Source of the DNA: Niabella yanshanensis
GTDB lineage: Bacteria; Bacteroidota; Bacteroidia; Chitinophagales; Chitinophagaceae
Assembly: GCF_034424215.1 (NCBI RefSeq)
Contig: NZ_CP139960.1
Location: 4,464,001 to 4,528,000, forward strand
Reading direction: 5' to 3'
DNA length: 64,000 nt
The position numbers and the translations under genes are program-made. A model generated the notes under the pieces. The model had not been told where the DNA came from. It saw nothing but the letters and a program-made list of their open reading frames with translations, and did not search any database. The first letter of the stretch is position 1, and each line of letters starts with the position of its first letter. Below, piece by piece: positions 36,142-45,524 of this stretch.

Positions 36142-36220
36142 ACAACTTGTGGGATTTATTAAAAAATACCAGGTCTTTTACAACCCGATTAAATATTTAC
36201 AAAGCCTCGAAAAGGTTTTG

Positions 36221-36228
36221 CAAAGGTA
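36221..36228 (-). promoter_or_regulatory. Putative -7 element for the 146-residue gene
   Basis: On the reverse strand the sequence is TACCTTTG, an ideal TAnnTTTG match, about 80 bases before the ATG. No TTTG was seen at the -33 distance. Confidence 0.35.
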
Positions 36229-36260
36229 ACCCAAAAAGTTTGACTATCTTGTATATTTAA

Positions 36261-36297
36261 CAAAAAACTCGCTAATATTTTACTATCAACGAGTTTT
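36261..36297 (-). terminator. Reverse-strand terminator after M48 protease gene
   Basis: On the reverse strand AAAACTCG pairs with CGAGTTTT around an 18-base loop, followed by TTTG. It lies 24 bases after the protease stop. Confidence 0.7.
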
Positions 36298-36320
36298 GTA
36301 TATTTAAAAATAATAACTTG

Positions 36321-37136
36321 TTATTTGCCGATGGGCTTGTAGTACTTCAGGGCCTCCGGCATATATTTCTGAAGCTGTTCGATCCTTCTTTCTGGTCCGG
36401 GGTGGGTGCTTAAAAACTCAGGAGTGCCTCCGCTTCCCGCCTTTGCCTGCATTCGTTGCCAAAGACCAATAGCTTCCTGCGGATTGTAACCCGCCATAGC
36501 TGCCCATATCATTCCATAACGGTCAGCCTCTAATTCCTGCTTTCTTCCAAAAGCCATAATACCTACCTGTGAGCCTACACCTACAGCAGCTCCGAAGATA
36601 TTACGCATTGCCGCTGAGCTTTTGTTGGCCATGAATGCATCCAGGATGCTTCCGCCGTATTGTGCGGCAATGGTTTGACTCATACGCTCATTAGTATGTC
36701 CAAATAAAGCGTGGGATACCTCGTGCCCCATCACATTAGCCAGGGCGGCTTCATTTTGGGTAATTGGCAATAAACCAGTGTACACTACAATTTTTCCACC
36801 GGGCATACACCAGGCATTAGCCTCATTGCTTTGCACGAGCTTGGTCTCCCACTGGTAGCCCTGCAGATCCTGGCTCATATTGTTTTGTTTAAAAAACTGG
36901 GTAACCGCCGCTACAATACGCTGGCCCACCCGGTTCACCATTTCTGCATCTCTGTTATTGGAGTTGGATGGCACTACTTTGGCCCCCGACAAAAATGACT
37001 GGTATTCGCCTACAGCCATTTGCTGTAACTGCGACTCAGGTAATAATTTAAACTGGCTTCTGCCGGTAACTGCATTCGTTGAGCAGGACACCGCTATAGC
37101 AGCCACGGCAAAAAGACTTAATACTTTCTTTATCAT
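36321..37136 (-). CDS. M48 family metalloprotease lipoprotein
   Basis: This 271-residue protein has a lipoprotein signal (AVSC, Cys18) and a M48 zinc-protease domain. The HEVSH motif is at residues 138-142 and the third ligand is the Glu in the later LEADRYGM segment. The VYTGLLP strand before the helix is also typical. It resembles the YcaL/BepA-like exported group without TPR repeats, which degrade or help assemble outer-membrane proteins. Anchoring in the inner leaflet of the outer membrane is inferred. It is transcribed alone. Confidence 0.9.
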   Translation of the reverse strand: MIKKVLSLFAVAAIAVSCSTNAVTGRSQFKLLPESQLQQMAVGEYQSFLSGAKVVPSNSNNRDAEMVNRVGQRIVAAVTQFFKQNNMSQDLQGYQWETKLVQSNEANAWCMPGGKIVVYTGLLPITQNEAALANVMGHEVSHALFGHTNERMSQTIAAQYGGSILDAFMANKSSAAMRNIFGAAVGVGSQVGIMAFGRKQELEADRYGMIWAAMAGYNPQEAIGLWQRMQAKAGSGGTPEFLSTHPGPERRIEQLQKYMPEALKYYKPIGK

Positions 37137-37237
37137 TGGTTTTGGATTTAAAATTAATCTTCATAGTATTATACGCAATCATTATACCAAATCAGTTTGG
37201 CAGAAGCGTATAATGGGGTATTGGTGGAATAGAAGTA

Positions 37238-37888
37238 CTAAGAGTCCTGGTCCTTTCGACGTCTGCGATCCCTCTTTTTAAAAATAGGCACTTTGCTTTC
37301 GCCGCCTTTTATTATGCGTCCGATATTCTTTTGATGCGTAAGAATGACGAGCAGGGCTACTGTTACAGCAAACCCCCGATAAATATGATTATCTACATTA
37401 AAGATGACCAATATAAACACCGGGAAAGCAACACTAGCCAATATAGAGCTCAGCGAAACAAATCTGGTAAGATATAAAACAAGCAGGAATACACCTGAAC
37501 AAGCCAGCGCAGTCCATGGAGAAATGCCAATCACCAGTCCGAATAAAGTAGCAACGCCTTTTCCCCCTTTAAAATCAGCCCATACCGGGAAAATATGACC
37601 AATTACTGCTGCAATGCCCAGAATCAGCTGCATGTTCAATAAAGCTATTTCAGAACTAAATTCGGGTAGTAAAGCCGCCAGCTTTACCGAAAAAAAGCCT
37701 TTTAGCACATCGCAGATCATAACAAATGAGCCCCAGCGTGGACCCAATATGCGAAATGTGTTGGTTGCTCCCGCATTTCCACTCCCGTAATCCCGGATGT
37801 CAATACCGAAAAAACCCTTACTCACCCAAACCGATGTCGGAATGCTGCCCAGGCAGTAAGCACATAAAACTAGTAAGATTTCCTGCAT
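37238..37888 (-). CDS. plsY: Acyl-phosphate:glycerol-3-phosphate acyltransferase PlsY
   Basis: PlsY transfers an acyl group from acyl-phosphate to glycerol-3-phosphate, the first step of phospholipid synthesis. The 216-residue membrane protein shows the family's three loops: YCLGSIPTS near the start, GSGNAGATNTFR (about 37-48) and FKGGKGVATLFG (about 107-118), plus about five helices. The C-terminal 20 residues are a basic cytoplasmic tail. It stands alone between the protease gene and prmA. Confidence 0.95.
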   Translation of the reverse strand: MQEILLVLCAYCLGSIPTSVWVSKGFFGIDIRDYGSGNAGATNTFRILGPRWGSFVMICDVLKGFFSVKLAALLPEFSSEIALLNMQLILGIAAVIGHIFPVWADFKGGKGVATLFGLVIGISPWTALACSGVFLLVLYLTRFVSLSSILASVAFPVFILVIFNVDNHIYRGFAVTVALLVILTHQKNIGRIIKGGESKVPIFKKRDRRRRKDQDS

Positions 37889-38215
37889 TTATTTAACCGT
37901 TATATGGAGCAATGAATCTCAAATATAGTGTATATATTAATTAAATCCCTGTTCTTATGATATCCAATAATTCACAGTAAGGAACGTTTTTTTCCTGCAT
38001 TCTCTGTAAAACTGTGTTGCAAATATACACCACTTTGGCCAGAATCAGCGTTTGATAACAGGCCGCTATAGCGCCCGTTACCGTTCCCGGGTTTGCGATA
38101 GTGAGCTTTTAAATATTGACTATCATTTTTTTACATTTTATTCCTGCCGGTTGCTGTCTGACTTATTCCTGTAAATTCCGGATGTTTTAGCATATCGCTA
38201 ACGATGCCGGAGCAT
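37889..38215. other. Intergenic gap between plsY and prmA
   Basis: No coding-like frame or clear terminator was found in this 327-base gap. It contains two reverse-strand TATATTTG boxes that may drive plsY. Confidence 0.5.
37920..37927 (-). promoter_or_regulatory. Putative -7 element for plsY
   Basis: The reverse-strand sequence TATATTTG matches TAnnTTTG, about 30 bases before the plsY ATG. A second identical box lies at 38020-38027. Neither has a -33 TTTG at the right spacing. Confidence 0.3.
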
Positions 38216-39025
38216 TTACTGCTTTACAAAATGCAGGCAAAGCCAGTTGTTGCTTCCATTTTTGTCAACCAGGGACAGCTGGTTACTTTCGGCTGCTTCC
38301 TTAATGACCGCCAGGTCCTCCTCCAATATGCCACTCAGCAATAGCTGTCCGTTTGCATTGAGTTGTATGGAGAGATCTTTCATGTTCTCCAACAATACAT
38401 TCCTGTTGATATTGGCCAGTATAATATCAAAACTTTCACCCATAATTGCTGAATCTGATTGCACCAGGCGGATGCCGGCAGTATTATTTCGTTCAAAATT
38501 TTCCCGGGCATTCAGAATACTCCACTCGTCGATGTCATTTGCATATATGCTTTTGGCACCCAGCTGATATGCCAGGATGGCCAGAACGCCGGTTCCGGTT
38601 CCAAAGTCAAAAACCGATTTTTCGGGGAAGGAGATCTTCCGCATTTGCTGCATCATGAGGTGGGTAGTAGCATGATGGCCGGTGCCAAAACTCATTTTTG
38701 GGGTGATCACAATCTCGTGCTGTACCTGCTGCAGCGGCTCGTGAAAAGAGGCCCGTATGCCTACAAAATCGTCCACAATTACCGGACTGAAATTAGACTC
38801 CCATAATGCATTCCAGTTTTGAGGGGCTATTTCTTCGATGTCGTATTGTAGCTGATAGGTTGACGCGAGCTCTGTGATCTCGTCTGTGCTATAACTTTCC
38901 TTCAGAAAAATCACTTTCAGCCCGTTATCTGTTTCTTCAAATCCCTCGGCAGTGTTTTGGAGTTCTGCGATGATGATGTCCGTGATGTCTGACGGTACAT
39001 TCCTGAAATTAATTACGATATGCAT
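38216..39025 (-). CDS. prmA: Ribosomal protein L11 methyltransferase PrmA
   Basis: This 269-residue SAM-dependent methyltransferase has the L11-methyltransferase N-terminal domain and catalytic core. KMSFGTGHHATTHLM (about 130) is the family signature, VFDFGTGTGVLAI is motif I and DIILANINRNVLL is the NPPY-equivalent. It trimethylates ribosomal protein L11. It is the last gene of a reverse-strand group with ypdA and the DUF445 gene, 15 bases after the latter. Confidence 0.93.
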   Translation of the reverse strand: MHIVINFRNVPSDITDIIIAELQNTAEGFEETDNGLKVIFLKESYSTDEITELASTYQLQYDIEEIAPQNWNALWESNFSPVIVDDFVGIRASFHEPLQQVQHEIVITPKMSFGTGHHATTHLMMQQMRKISFPEKSVFDFGTGTGVLAILAYQLGAKSIYANDIDEWSILNARENFERNNTAGIRLVQSDSAIMGESFDIILANINRNVLLENMKDLSIQLNANGQLLLSGILEEDLAVIKEAAESNQLSLVDKNGSNNWLCLHFVKQ

Positions 39026-39040
39026 TTTATGTTTTGATTA

Positions 39041-40303
39041 TTAACTGTTTTCGATCAACCGGGTAATTGTGTAGATCAACAGGCCTACCAACCCGCCTAC
39101 CAGTGTTCCGTTAATGCGGATGAATTGAAGATCTTTGCCTACTTCCAGCTCCAGTTTATTACTGAGCTCTTTGCCCTGCCAGTTGCCTACGGTATTGCTA
39201 ATGAGATCACCCACTTTGCATGTGTTTTTCAGGATATATTTATAAGCGGTCTTTTGTACCCATTTGTTCATTTTTTGCTGAAAAGCCGGGTCATGCTTCA
39301 GGTTGGCTATCATTTCCCTGATCGTTTTCTGAAGGTAAAGCAGGATGGCAGATTCCCGTCCTTCCAGATCACTGATGATAGCAGTTTGCAGATGCTTCCA
39401 GACTGAAGCAGCATATTGATGGATTTTCTCTCCGCTCAACAGGCTGTTTTTAATGTCTTCCAGTTCCGCCTGCCAGGCAGGGCTGGTCCTGATATCCTCA
39501 ATAAAACCGGCCAGCTGCTGATTAACCTCCTGTCTTACTTTGTGGTTAGGATCCTGGTCTATTTCCGACAGGTAATTGGCCAGTCCTTTGGTGATCTTGG
39601 TAGCAATCAGGTTGTCTACAAAGCCAGGTATGAGAAAATGACTTTCTTTTTTTACCCTTTCACGCACCATTGTTTCATTCTCTATTATATAGCCGCGCAG
39701 TTTGTTTACCAGGTAGCTTAAAATACGTGCCTGATCTCCCCGCTCCATAATGATCTCCAGCCCCGATGCCACGGCGTTATTGAGCCTGATCTCTTTGAGT
39801 AATTTTTGCGATTGATCGGATATGAATTGGGTCACCATCCGGTCATCGGCTTTCCTTACCACATTTTTTAAAATGCCGGAGATTTCTGTAACTAAAAGCG
39901 TAAGATTTTTGGGCTGATCCAGCCATTGTACCAGCAAATTGCTGACCTGCAGTTTTTCGATATAAGGCCTTATAGTAGGGGCGTTCAGGAAATTGGTAAC
40001 CACAAATCCGCCCAGGTTGTCGCCAATATTCTTTTTTTTGTTTTCTATCAGGTTGGTGTGCGGGATGCGAATCCCCAATGGGTGGTGAAATAAAGCTGTC
40101 ACTGCAAACCAATCGGCCAGGGCGCCTACCATGGCGGCTTCTGCAAAAGCTTTGATATAGCCCAGCCATATATCATCCCTGGTTTTCAATAGCCAGGTAG
40201 ATAATACATATACCAGGGTCATCAGCACAAAAAGCCCTGTGGCAATGGCCTTATGTTTCCTGAGCTGTTGTGCTTTAATAATATCGTTGAGTGGTTCAGG
40301 CAT
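39041..40303 (-). CDS. DUF445 family membrane protein
   Basis: This 420-residue protein has two N-terminal membrane segments (about 17-37 and 40-60) enclosing the conserved GALADWFAVTALFHHPLGIRIPHTNLIENKK region (about 60-90), a long helical, coiled-coil-like middle and a final hydrophobic helix near 395-415. DUF445/YheB proteins have no established function. Its start overlaps the ypdA stop by eight bases, so they are translated together. Confidence 0.85.
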   Translation of the reverse strand: MPEPLNDIIKAQQLRKHKAIATGLFVLMTLVYVLSTWLLKTRDDIWLGYIKAFAEAAMVGALADWFAVTALFHHPLGIRIPHTNLIENKKKNIGDNLGGFVVTNFLNAPTIRPYIEKLQVSNLLVQWLDQPKNLTLLVTEISGILKNVVRKADDRMVTQFISDQSQKLLKEIRLNNAVASGLEIIMERGDQARILSYLVNKLRGYIIENETMVRERVKKESHFLIPGFVDNLIATKITKGLANYLSEIDQDPNHKVRQEVNQQLAGFIEDIRTSPAWQAELEDIKNSLLSGEKIHQYAASVWKHLQTAIISDLEGRESAILLYLQKTIREMIANLKHDPAFQQKMNKWVQKTAYKYILKNTCKVGDLISNTVGNWQGKELSNKLELEVGKDLQFIRINGTLVGGLVGLLIYTITRLIENS

Positions 40304-41288
40304 GCTGTGCTTTCTGCCTGATATCCTTAAAGATCATCACGGCATGTTCCCTTGAGTTTTCAATAAACAGGCGGTGGGTATTCATGCCGCCACATATAAC
40401 ACCAGCAAGATAAATGCCGGGAATATTTGTTTCGTGTGTATCAGGATTGAGCACTGGGCAGCGTACCTCATCCTTGCTTAGCTCAATGCCCGTTTTTTCC
40501 AGGAAATCGAGGTTGGGTTGATAGCCAGTAGCGGCAATAACCCAGTCGTTTTTCAACGTTACCGGGCCTTCAGGCGTATCAATATCTACTTCATGTTCGC
40601 GAATGGCTTTCAATGATGCGTTAAAATAGGCCTTAATGGCGCCTTCTTTGATCCTGTTCTCAATATCCGGCTTCACCCAGTACTTTACTCTTGAGCCAAT
40701 AGCGTCTCCTTTCACCACCATGGTTACCCGGGCGCCTTTGCGGAAGGTTTCCAGAGCGGCATCTACAGCCGAGTTCATAGCGCCTACCACCACTACGTCC
40801 TGGAAGGCATAAAAATGCGGATCGCTATAATAATGGGTTACTTTAGATAGCTCTTCTCCCGGTACCTGCAACAGGTAGGGGATATCGTAAAAACCTGTAG
40901 CAATAATTACATGGTCGCAGGTATAATTGGCCTTGCTGCTTTGAATATGAAAGTAACTTCTGCCATCTGTCACCTGTGCTATGTCGACTTGGATTACTTT
41001 CTCAAAAAGATGAATGTTTACATTGAAGTTCTGCGTTACCCTGCGGTAATACTCCAGGCTTTCGTTGCGGGTAGGCTTGGCATTATTTGACACAAACGGC
41101 ACATTTCCAATCTCGAGACGATCGGAAGTGGAAAAAAAAGTCATGTTCACCGGGTAGTGATACAACGAATTAACCAGGCATCCCTTTTCAAGAACCAGGT
41201 AAGAAATATTGTTTTTTTGGGCTTCCAAAGCGCAGGCCAGTCCTATAGGCCCACCCCCAACGATGATCACCGAAAAATGAGATTGCAT
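40296..41288 (-). CDS. ypdA: YpdA-type bacillithiol disulfide reductase
   Basis: This 330-residue FAD/NADPH oxidoreductase has the N-terminal dinucleotide motif IIVGGGPIGLACALEA (8-23) and a second GAMNSAVDAALE motif (about 165) for NADPH. IIATGFYDIP and AATGYQPNLDFL are also visible, and there is no CxxC redox pair. YpdA reduces oxidised bacillithiol in Firmicutes and is also found in bacillithiol-making Bacteroidota. Bacillithiol synthesis genes are not in the window. It is divergent from pdhB. Confidence 0.9.
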   Translation of the reverse strand: MQSHFSVIIVGGGPIGLACALEAQKNNISYLVLEKGCLVNSLYHYPVNMTFFSTSDRLEIGNVPFVSNNAKPTRNESLEYYRRVTQNFNVNIHLFEKVIQVDIAQVTDGRSYFHIQSSKANYTCDHVIIATGFYDIPYLLQVPGEELSKVTHYYSDPHFYAFQDVVVVGAMNSAVDAALETFRKGARVTMVVKGDAIGSRVKYWVKPDIENRIKEGAIKAYFNASLKAIREHEVDIDTPEGPVTLKNDWVIAATGYQPNLDFLEKTGIELSKDEVRCPVLNPDTHETNIPGIYLAGVICGGMNTHRLFIENSREHAVMIFKDIRQKAQHA

Positions 41289-41334
41289 TTAACAAAGATA
41301 ACGGCTGCGATTATCGAATATTTTATATTTTATA

Positions 41335-41366
41335 TTGCTTATTCTAGCATTTTACGTTTAAATTTG
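41335..41366 (+). promoter_or_regulatory. Bacteroidota-type promoter of pdhB
   Basis: TTG at 41335-41337 is 21 bases from TAAATTTG at 41359-41366, near the -33/-7 consensus spacing. The pdhB ATG is 30 bases further. Confidence 0.5.
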
Positions 41367-41396
41367 CCGCACTTTAAAAGTATTAACAAAAATAAT

Positions 41397-42386
41397 ATGG
41401 CAAGAATTATTGCATTTAGAGAGGCTTTAAGAGAAGCTATGAATGAGGAGATGAGAAGGGATGACAGGGTGTTTCTAATGGGTGAAGAAGTTGCCGAATA
41501 TAACGGCGCGTATAAAGTAAGCCAGGGTATGCTGGCAGAATTTGGTCCTAAAAGAATTTTAGATACACCTATCGCAGAGCTGGGTTTTACTGCAGTGGGT
41601 GTAGGTGCGGCACAGCGAGGGTTAAGGCCTATTGTTGAATTTATGACCTGGAACTTTGCCGTTCTGGCATTGGATCAGATTTTGAATACTGCCTCTAAAA
41701 TGCTGGCAATGAGTGGTGGACAGATCTCTTGTCCCATCGTTTTCAGGGGAGGAAATGGTTCTGCCGGCCAATTGGGTGCGCAGCACAGTACTGCTTTTGA
41801 GTCGTTGTATGCAAATATTCCGGGAATCAAAGTGGTTTCTCCAAGCAACCCTTACGATGCGAAAGGTTTGTTGAAGCAAGCCATCCGTTACGAAGAAGAC
41901 CCCGTAATTTACATGGAGAGCGAGCAGATGTACGGTGATAAAATGGAAGTGCCTGAAGAAGAATATTATATCGAACTGGGAAAAGCCGATGTGAAAAGAG
42001 AGGGAACTGATGTAACCATCGTTTCTTTTAATAAAATGATGAAAGTGGCTTTGGGTGCTGCGGCAGAGCTGGAAAAAGAAGGTATCAGCGCTGAAGTGAT
42101 CGATTTGCGCACCATTCGTCCTTTGGATGTGCCTACTATTGTTAAAAGTATCCAGAAAACAAACCGCCTGGTAATTGTAGAAGAGCAGTGGCCATTTGCT
42201 TCTGTTTCTTCTGAAATTGCTTACAATGTTCAGAAAGATGCTTTTGATTACCTGGATGCGCCTATCCGCCGTATTACTGCGGCTGATGCGCCTTTACACT
42301 ATGCGGCCAACCTGGTAGCTGCTGCTTTACCGGATGTGGCCCGTACGGTGAAACTGGTAAAAGAAGTGATGTACCAGAAAAAATAA
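41397..42386 (+). CDS. pdhB: Pyruvate dehydrogenase E1 component beta subunit
   Basis: This 329-residue beta subunit of a 2-oxoacid dehydrogenase E1 has EALREAMNEEMRRDDRVFLMGEEVAEYNGAYKVSQG at the N-terminus (GEEV binds thiamine diphosphate) and the AELGFTAVGVGAA and QLGAQHSTAFES loops. The C-terminal transketolase domain shows DLRTIRPLD and VEEQWPFASV. The ATG at 41397 is chosen; the frame is open further upstream into ypdA but lacks coding character. The alpha subunit is not adjacent, so the complex is encoded at separate loci. A terminator follows. Confidence 0.93.
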   Translation: MARIIAFREALREAMNEEMRRDDRVFLMGEEVAEYNGAYKVSQGMLAEFGPKRILDTPIAELGFTAVGVGAAQRGLRPIVEFMTWNFAVLALDQILNTASKMLAMSGGQISCPIVFRGGNGSAGQLGAQHSTAFESLYANIPGIKVVSPSNPYDAKGLLKQAIRYEEDPVIYMESEQMYGDKMEVPEEEYYIELGKADVKREGTDVTIVSFNKMMKVALGAAAELEKEGISAEVIDLRTIRPLDVPTIVKSIQKTNRLVIVEEQWPFASVSSEIAYNVQKDAFDYLDAPIRRITAADAPLHYAANLVAAALPDVARTVKLVKEVMYQKK

Positions 42387-42408
42387 TTTCCATCATATTA
42401 TCATTTTT

Positions 42409-42447
42409 AAAAGTCCATGAGCTATATTTATTCGCTCGTGGACTTTT
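42409..42447 (+). terminator. Rho-independent terminator after pdhB
   Basis: AAAAGTCCATGAGC pairs with GCTCGTGGACTTTT over 14 bp with one G-T pair, loop of 11 bases. The stem itself ends in TTTT. Confidence 0.8.
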
Positions 42448-42482
42448 AAGTTTACGATCTAAACAAAAAAATCTGTTATAAA

Positions 42483-43670
42483 GTGCCCCATAGAAATAAG
42501 ACAAACGACAATGCACCTCTCATACTCGTAGTTGACGACGAGGTGTCTATCCGTAAAACTTTAATAGAAATACTATCATTTGAAGGCTATAAAACACATG
42601 AGGCTTCAGATGGCGAACAGGGAATTAAAATATTCTCCGAGCATAAATTTGATGCGGTTTTGTGCGATATTAAAATGCCCAAAATGGACGGGATGGAGTT
42701 CCTCAACAAGGCGTTGGAAATTGCACCCGATGTTCCGGTTATTATGATATCGGGTCATGGTACCATTGAAACAGCGGTAGAAGCGGTAAAAAAAGGCGCC
42801 TATGATTTTATTTCAAAGCCGCCGGATCTGAACCGGTTACTGATCACCATTAAAAATGCACTGGATAAGGGTACGCTTGTTACAGAAACCAAAGTGCTGC
42901 GTAAAAAAATATCCAGGGTGCAGGAAATTGTAGGAGACTCTGAACCTATTAAGCGTATTAAAGAAACAATTGATAAAGTAGCGCCTACCGAAGCCAGGGT
43001 GCTGGTAACCGGTGAAAATGGCGTGGGTAAAGAACTGGTGGCCCGCTGGCTGCATGAAAAAAGTACCCGTAATGCCAGCCCGTTGGTAGAAGTAAATTGT
43101 GCCGCTATTCCAACAGAATTGATCGAGTCTGAATTGTTCGGTCATGAAAAAGGATCTTTTACATCGGCCGTTAAACAAAGAATCGGAAAATTTGAGCAGG
43201 CAAACGGGGGAACCCTTTTCCTGGATGAGATAGGTGACATGAGCCTGAGCGCGCAGGCCAAAGTGCTTCGTGCCTTGCAGGAGGGGAAAATAACAAGGGT
43301 AGGGGCAGATAAGGATATTAGTGTTGATGTGCGTGTAATAGCGGCTACCAATAAAGATCTGCTGGAAGAAGTGGAGCAAAAAAATTTCAGGCTCGATTTA
43401 TACCACCGCCTCAGTGTAATATTAATTCATGTGCCTTCTTTAAATGACCGCAGGGATGATATCCCTCAGTTAATTGACCGGTTTCTGGAAAGCATTTGTG
43501 CGGACTATGGTATCGCCAAGAAAGGCATTGACGACAGTGCCATTAAATTATTGCAACAGCATAACTGGACGGGAAATATAAGGGAACTGCGTAACGTAGT
43601 AGAACGGCTGGTTATTTTGAGCGGCAAAACAATTATTGCAGATGATGTAAAGAATTATGCAAATCCGTAA
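42483..43670 (+). CDS. NtrX-like response regulator lacking GAFTGA and helix-turn-helix
   Basis: The 395 residues comprise a receiver domain (D62 in LCDIKMPKMDG) and an AAA+ domain with Walker A GENGVGKE (about 178) and TLFLDEIGDMS. The sigma54-contact loop is GSFTSA (about 224-229) instead of GAFTGA. The protein stops right after the AAA+ lid (NVVERLVILSG), so there is no Fis-type DNA-binding domain. The best relatives look NtrX-like (KQRIGKFEQANGGTLFLDE). It is therefore unlikely to activate sigma54 promoters in the standard way. The start is GTG at 42483; no in-frame ATG exists between the upstream stop at 42447 and the receiver domain. Confidence 0.88.
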   Translation: MPHRNKTNDNAPLILVVDDEVSIRKTLIEILSFEGYKTHEASDGEQGIKIFSEHKFDAVLCDIKMPKMDGMEFLNKALEIAPDVPVIMISGHGTIETAVEAVKKGAYDFISKPPDLNRLLITIKNALDKGTLVTETKVLRKKISRVQEIVGDSEPIKRIKETIDKVAPTEARVLVTGENGVGKELVARWLHEKSTRNASPLVEVNCAAIPTELIESELFGHEKGSFTSAVKQRIGKFEQANGGTLFLDEIGDMSLSAQAKVLRALQEGKITRVGADKDISVDVRVIAATNKDLLEEVEQKNFRLDLYHRLSVILIHVPSLNDRRDDIPQLIDRFLESICADYGIAKKGIDDSAIKLLQQHNWTGNIRELRNVVERLVILSGKTIIADDVKNYANP

Positions 43671-43701
43671 GTAAACACATCTTATTATTAAGCGTTTTTT
43701 G

Positions 43702-43738
43702 ACTGCTGTGCGCATGTTTTGATCATGCACACAGCAGT
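43702..43738. terminator. Hairpin after the NtrX-like gene
   Basis: ACTGCTGTGCGCATG pairs with CATGCACACAGCAGT over 15 bp with one G-T pair. No T tract follows on the + strand, so it may act as an mRNA 3' stabiliser rather than a classical terminator. Confidence 0.5.
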
Positions 43739-43806
43739 TGTGATTTAAGGAACAATTAAGAGTCAACTATTTATTACCTCGAATGCACCACTTATCTTTA
43801 TAGCAT

Positions 43807-45477
43807 ATGACTACAGCAACCCGCGCTTTACTGCTAATGGGCTCCATTTTACTTTTTGCCAATGCCTATGCCCAGGACCGGCTTTCGGGCGTTTTGAAGA
43901 ACGAACTACAGCGTGAGTTTACGCAGCTAAAGGCGGCCGATAAAAATGTGTACTACATGAGCTACCGGGTGGACGATATTGTATCCTACCGGGTAACAGC
44001 CAGTTTCGGCGTTATCAATTCTATTGACTCTAACCGGGTAAGAATTTTTACACCAACCGTACGGGTAGGCAGTTATCAGTTCGATAATACGCATAATATG
44101 CAATCTGGAGGAGCTCCGGGAACTTTACCGATTGTAGAGAACGAGGATATACTAAAGTTATCTATCTGGAAAAGTACGGATATGGCTTATAAGAACGCAG
44201 CACAGATATATGAACAATTGCTGACTAACAAAAAAGTACGGGTAGCTGAAGAAGATACCGCCGCAGACTTTTCCAATGCCAGGCGGGAGGTTTATTTTGA
44301 TGCCCCTTTAAATTATAAAGCGCTGAAACCCGACCTGGACAAGGTTGCTGCTGCGCTAAAAAAAATCACACAGGTATTTAAGCAAAATCCTGACCTGTTA
44401 CAGGGAGGGGCCAATTTTGAATTTAAGATCACCCGTAAATATTTTGTCGATACCGACGGATCGGACATCGTTGAAAATGGAACCGAAACCTGGCAGAGTA
44501 TTTTTGGCAATACCAAAGCAGCCGACGGAATGGAGCTGCCGCTTTACAAACTGTATTTTGCTTATATGCCGTCCGGTTTGCCGGCCGGCGATAGTGTCCT
44601 GGCCGATGTATCCGGTATGAGTGTCAAGTTGAGCGCACTGAAAAACTCACCATTGGCAGATCCTTTTGTGGGTCCTGCAATTCTTTCAGGCAGGGCTGCC
44701 GGTGTGTTCTTCCACGAAATTTTCGGGCACCGGCTTGAAGGCAAGCGAATGAAAAATGAATTTGACGGACAAACCTTTAAAAATAAAATAGGCACCGAAG
44801 TATTACCGGCTTTTTTAAGTATTGCGATGGATCCGACCACAAAAAATGTTTCGGGTTCCCAGGTGAACGGGTACTATAAATTCGATGATGAAGGAGTAGC
44901 CGCACAAAAGGTAGCGGTAGTAGAGGAGGGGATACTGCGCAATTTTTTAATGACGCGTACACCTATTAACGGCGTGAGCGGCAGTAACGGCCATGCACGT
45001 ACTGCGCCTGGTGGTATTCCGGAGAGCAGGCAAAGTAACCTGGTAGTAACCGGCAAAAGCGAAAAAACATTCAGTGAATTAAGGGATATGCTGATTGCAG
45101 AATGCAAGAAACAAGGTAAACAGTACGGGTATCTCTTCCAGGATGTGCAGGGAGGGTTTACCAATGTAGGTCGTACTACACCAAACGCTTTTAATGTATT
45201 GCCTACAGAAGTGTATAAGATTTATACAGATGATAAGCCAGACGAATTGGTACGGGGAGTGGACTTGATTGGCACACCGCTTTCAATGTTCAAACATATT
45301 ACAGCTTGCAGTAACACAACAGAAACCTTTAACGGTATGTGTGGCTCCGGCTCAGGCTGGGTGCCGGTTTCGGCTTCATCGCCTGCCATTTTTGTTGATG
45401 TAATTGAAACGCAGAAAAAAAGTAAATCGTCTGAGCGCTTGCCGGTATTGCCGAGGCCGGACCTGGACAAGCAGTAA
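43807..45477 (+). CDS. Exported TldD-like metalloprotease (catalytic partner)
   Basis: This 556-residue protein has a signal peptide (cleavage about 22, NAYAQ) and the TldD/PmbA fold. The zinc motif FFHEIFGHRLEG (HExxxH at about 303-308) is intact. The distal cysteine ligand lies in GMCGSGSGWVPVSASSP (Cys512), as in TldD of E. coli. Known TldD/TldE pairs are cytoplasmic and trim peptides such as microcin B17 precursor. The signal peptide here implies a periplasmic or surface enzyme. The next gene encodes a matching non-catalytic paralogue, 47 bases away, so a heterodimer is expected. Confidence 0.88.
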   Translation: MTTATRALLLMGSILLFANAYAQDRLSGVLKNELQREFTQLKAADKNVYYMSYRVDDIVSYRVTASFGVINSIDSNRVRIFTPTVRVGSYQFDNTHNMQSGGAPGTLPIVENEDILKLSIWKSTDMAYKNAAQIYEQLLTNKKVRVAEEDTAADFSNARREVYFDAPLNYKALKPDLDKVAAALKKITQVFKQNPDLLQGGANFEFKITRKYFVDTDGSDIVENGTETWQSIFGNTKAADGMELPLYKLYFAYMPSGLPAGDSVLADVSGMSVKLSALKNSPLADPFVGPAILSGRAAGVFFHEIFGHRLEGKRMKNEFDGQTFKNKIGTEVLPAFLSIAMDPTTKNVSGSQVNGYYKFDDEGVAAQKVAVVEEGILRNFLMTRTPINGVSGSNGHARTAPGGIPESRQSNLVVTGKSEKTFSELRDMLIAECKKQGKQYGYLFQDVQGGFTNVGRTTPNAFNVLPTEVYKIYTDDKPDELVRGVDLIGTPLSMFKHITACSNTTETFNGMCGSGSGWVPVSASSPAIFVDVIETQKKSKSSERLPVLPRPDLDKQ

Positions 45478-45524
45478 TAACTTATATCCATTTATTCAGC
45501 AGGTCGCCTAAATAAGCTATTAAA

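Noticed and set aside
41157-41396. N-terminal extension of pdhB into ypdA
   Set aside because: E1 beta subunits start at the MARIIAFREALREAM segment. The extension overlaps the start of a divergent gene, and a promoter sits inside it.
42837-43379. 180-residue reverse-strand frame opposite the NtrX-like gene
   Set aside because: It lies wholly inside the AAA+ coding region and has no recognisable domain.
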